Positions 60,496 through 64,000 of a stretch of DNA of 64,000 nt are shown here, in pieces. The position numbers and the translations under genes were made by a program. The notes beneath the pieces were generated by a model. The model did no database searches. It had not been told where the DNA came from and saw only the letters and a program-made list of their open reading frames with translations. Position 1 is the stretch's first letter; each line of letters begins with the position of its first letter. The stretch spans positions 47,767,364 to 47,831,363 of the forward strand of contig NC_030382.2 in assembly GCF_001625215.2 (NCBI RefSeq), written 5' to 3'. The stretch is from Daucus carota subsp. sativus. Taxonomy: Eukaryota; Streptophyta; Magnoliopsida; Apiales; Apiaceae.

Positions 60496-63400
60496 TCAGT
60501 CTTCTTCATCAACTTCATGAAAAGGAAGTGGCACTATCTTAACTGCCCTAAACTTGCCAGCATTATTTAGATGCTCATTCTCCAATCTGCAGGACCATTC
60601 CAAACAATTAGTTCATAATGACTAAATTCTGATCGGATAAATAATGCCTTAATGATGCTGCAAGAACATATCCATAATGAAGAATGTTGATTGAGTTCGA
60701 ATATGCCTAATATACCTGTAAAAATTCCACTGTCCTCTTCTAATGATTTCAAGGGCTGCTAAAATCAGCCCTGTGATTCTGTAGTCAATACTGCCAATAT
60801 TGTAGTGGAGCACTGATTGTAACCAAGCTAGCCTAAGGACAAAGTTTAATCCCTGAAAGATACATGCGCCATATTTCTTGTTAAAGTTAATTTAACAATT
60901 TGAATTAATTATGCATCAAGAACTAATTGCACAAAGCTTATATACCATGGAGAGGAAGTAAATGAATCTTTGACGAAGTATCAAATCATTTCTTAACCAG
61001 GGATTCTTAGAGCCCTTCTGCAGTAAACCCCAATCCCTTACAAAATCCCAGTATAACTGGTAAACAGTTGCAACACTGGACATGATCACAACTACAAAAA
61101 GCCATCCAGTAGTTCTTTCTTTCTCATAGGTCACTTTTGCTCCTGCTGCTAACATTGCAGATACATATTTGCCAAGATTTACTAGGTGGCTGGTTTCCCC
61201 TTCATCAAACCACCTCCTAGCGCACTGAAAGCACCCAAAAAAGAGTAATTAAGGATAAAAACCATGATCTTGATTGATGGCCTAGGTATACTCATTTGAA
61301 CTAATATAACAAGCTTAACCTGCATAGCTCGCAAGTAATATGGAAGGAATGATATGGCATAAGAAAGATCTCTGTAATTTTTGGTTCTCAGGCAGTATCC
61401 ATAATCCTGAGTTTTGTAGCTTGCTGTAATATAGTAGCAAGTGACATACTCGAGGTTTCTAAGCATTGGTACCTGATTGAAATTCACATTAAGAGTAAAC
61501 ACAATTAGTCTTTCAGCTCTTCAGAAAGCTACACCAAACTTGCATTTTTATATCAGAGGTCTACAAATTCGACTTCTGCATAACTGAATTTACCTGGCTA
61601 CAAAGTTGATCAGCCATGAAAAAGTCCAGCATAGCAACCTGAAATTTGGAGTTAACAAAACAAAATAATTATTAATCTGGTTGATGGTTATTAATATAAT
61701 ATTTGAAATTTAGATGTACATGGTGAAATCAAGGTTACCTTGTATAGAGGGGATAGAACAATATTTCTTATTACACGAAGTAAGCGATAGCGGGTTGATT
61801 TGTAGACTACGTTGACAGGGCAGACCAGTAGTAGAAAAGAAATCTGTATACATTGAAAGAGGCAAGATCATGTAAATTTCTTTCCTTCCTAGTTTATAAA
61901 ATGATTTTTGAGTAAATTGGTAAGCAACAAATTACCAATAGTAGTAGGCCAGGTATAACTTGAACTTGAGAATAAGAATATCCCTTCGCTATGAGAGATA
62001 TATGAATAAACAAGACGCCAACCACAGCCGTCATTGCCATAGTACAGATCAAGAACACATCCCTGTATTTAAGGTCTTTTGTTGGGGAGAGTTCGAAGAT
62101 GAAACTATAATTTATACGAGTCTTCTTCCATGCGAAAATGTTGCATCCGTATAGAAAGAAATGTAAAAACAGCAGGCTGAACATGCTGAAATATATAAAA
62201 ACATTATGTTATATAATTGGCTACTTATGGATGACATTCCAAAATTTATGATTTATATTATGAAGGCGGCATTTGTAATTATGGATTAGGTTGCTTGCCT
62301 AAGAACTGGATAAACAGTTTCCATGTACACTGTATCAGACTGAGGTCTATACATTCCTGCTATATGAGCCATAATGCCATAGCCAACAAAGAACACAATG
62401 AAGCAACCTGTGAATAACCCTGTTGAAAAATGATAAACTGATTATGAATACTTTATGTTGATCACACCAAAACATTATTATTTTTTTTAACAATGATTTA
62501 TTTACGAAGATTATCAGAACTTTTTGTGGGTTTCTGAATAACTTGTCTTTCTACAGCTTTATTAATGATTCATCTTTGATTAAATTTATGAAATTAATAA
62601 CGTGTGATGGTTCCACTCATAAGTTGTGGACCTTCTTGACCCTGTGATGCATCATATAGAGTGCTAGTTGAATGGATGCTATAACTATGTCCAATCATAT
62701 TTCTCTGAATTTCTTTCCATAAGATTATAGAGCACACAAAAGCTCAGTAATCTCCACATAAAGCTAGTGGTGTTAGAAGGAAAAAAACCATTCTTTATGT
62801 TATCTGTTATTTAAAGTAGACAGTAGTAGTTAGACTTGAATTATTGTCCAGTAGCCACTTTCTAAACATGATTATGTATGTCATAACATATCTGATAAAA
62901 AATTGGAAATCAGATACATTCACTTAAGCAGCTTTAGGTACTGATCAGAAGAAATTAAGTTACCAATGAAAAAGGTGACAGCATGAGATTCCTTTCTTTG
63001 AGTTGGTTTAAGGTATTTCATGGCCTTCCTTTTATCATCTTCAGCAAAGTGTTTGATAAAAATTTCCTCAACTTCATCTGCTAATTTCATAACCTGTCAT
63101 ATAAATTAACTCATAAGTTTAATCCAACTTTTAAATTTCTAATACAATCTCTGACAGGCAAATTTTAGTATTAGCCATATATATTTTAAAGCCCATTTCT
63201 TATTTAAAGCAGTAATTCAAGTTGTCCACGAACAATCGATAATGCCATACGATGACATACACACATCCAATCATCTATCAAACAAAACATGGTGCAGTAT
63301 TATTTCCCCCACTACATGACACTGGTTCATTGTGCACCATGAACTTTTTTCACTTATTCTTAGACTGCATTTGACTAATGATTTACCTTGTCTGAACTGT

Positions 63401-64000
63401 TGAAGTATGAGCTTTCAACTACTTTTAAATAGATGGGAAGAACTTGTTTGTTAGTTACCTGTAGAAAAAGCAATTAAAAATTTAAAAAGATGATTTACTG
63501 AAAGGGAAAAGAAAGGGTGATATTAGGATAGCTGGCAGCAACAAAAAACTACACATACTACTTACTTTGTCAAATTTCTTCAAAATCTTGGCAAAAGCTA
63601 GCATGTTCAAATTCCTGAATGTCATGGTTATACTTAGATAATGTCACATTCAATTAAACATTAAGCACAGATATGAATTTAAAGAGGCATTTCATCACTG
63701 GGGTACCTGTAAGTTTTGAGATGGCCTAGACCTTTATAGAGCTCGATGAATGCTCCTTTAATCATTTTTCCGGCATGATTTATTTTTGTTTTGTTGATGT
63801 GCACATTCTTTCCATTCATGGCACCTTTTCTAGACGACTGCTTGATTAAATCATCCCACAGTAGATATGAAAATGCACGGGTTGGATTGGTGAGAGGAAT
63901 ATGTATTTTTAGATTTTTCCCTTGAGAACTGAAAAATCGGCCTGAGGGAGTTCTTGAATTTGAGTCCACCCTTTTCATTTTTATTGATTTCATAGCCTCA
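60496..64000 (-). CDS. PHO1-family phosphate exporter, 5' part outside the window
   Basis: Twelve exons in view: 64000-63707, 63614-63566, 63458-63387, 63093-62964, 62419-62299, 62185-61936, 61843-61739, 61638-61594, 61472-61320, 61224-60946, 60852-60716, 60586-60496; they join in one frame to a TGA, giving 574 aa of an expected 750-800. PHO1 proteins export phosphate into the root xylem. Visible: the end of the SPX domain with its inositol-phosphate binding lysines (KILKKFDK), the [15 protein letters not shown] linker, four hydrophobic membrane segments, and the EXS domain ([18 protein letters not shown] to [14 protein letters not shown]) up to the end EVDEED. Intron 5 (62298-62186) uses a GC donor (AG|GCAAGC). 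The start codon lies beyond 64000. Confidence 0.95.

Noticed and set aside
64-63937. Promoter elements such as general CAAT or W-box hits
   Set aside because: Short motifs occur by chance throughout AT-rich plant DNA; only TATA boxes well placed before a start were reported.

Overview
This is a 64-kb piece of nuclear DNA from a flowering plant. The genes are split by short GT-AG introns, the spacers are AT-rich, and the spacers and introns are crowded with small plant transposable elements, including Stowaway and Tourist MITEs, hAT-like elements, a Helitron and a tRNA-derived SINE. The conserved double uORF of plant SAMDC, the PERK and PHO1 genes and the general style point to a eudicot. An asterid such as an Apiaceae species is possible, but that is only an impression.

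Layout. 1-9.1 kb: gene-free, with MITEs and hAT-like elements. 9.1-17.5 kb: a divergent pair, TRAX (translin-associated factor X, minus) and GEK1/DTD2 (D-aminoacyl-tRNA deacylase, plus). 19.2-19.8 kb: a single-exon bZIP gene (minus). 20-30.7 kb: spacer rich in elements, containing one two-exon gene for an unrecognised 12-cysteine secreted peptide (minus, 25.7-26.25 kb) and a 1.7-kb Helitron. 31.3-33.9 kb: a CIB/bHLH74-like bHLH factor (plus). 35.1-36.6 kb: an ABHD17-type alpha/beta hydrolase (minus). 38.1-39.1 kb: a block of nested MITEs. 40.0-43.0 kb: S-adenosylmethionine decarboxylase with its tiny and small regulatory uORFs (minus). 43-46.4 kb: hAT copies and a SINE. 46.4-46.9 kb: a RING-H2 gene (minus) whose stop codon lies in a MITE. 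49.2-51.0 kb: a poly(A)-tailed retroposed insert with target-site duplications. 52.4-56.6 kb: a PERK receptor-like kinase (plus). 57.6-59.6 kb: a plastid-type Zim17/DNL zinc-finger protein (minus). 60.5-64.0 kb: the C-terminal part of a PHO1-family phosphate exporter (minus), cut by the right edge.

The genes are ordinary unlinked plant loci, not an operon. The one pair that may be linked in function and regulation is TRAX/GEK1: both concern RNA quality (TRAX in an endoribonuclease complex, GEK1 on tRNA), they share a promoter region of about 0.9 kb, and from memory their Arabidopsis counterparts (At2g03780 and At2g03800) are also neighbours. All exon models were built by eye from splice sites and reading phase; every listed exon set keeps an open frame through to a stop. 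Names of TE families rest on terminal motifs and target-site duplications, not on database searches.
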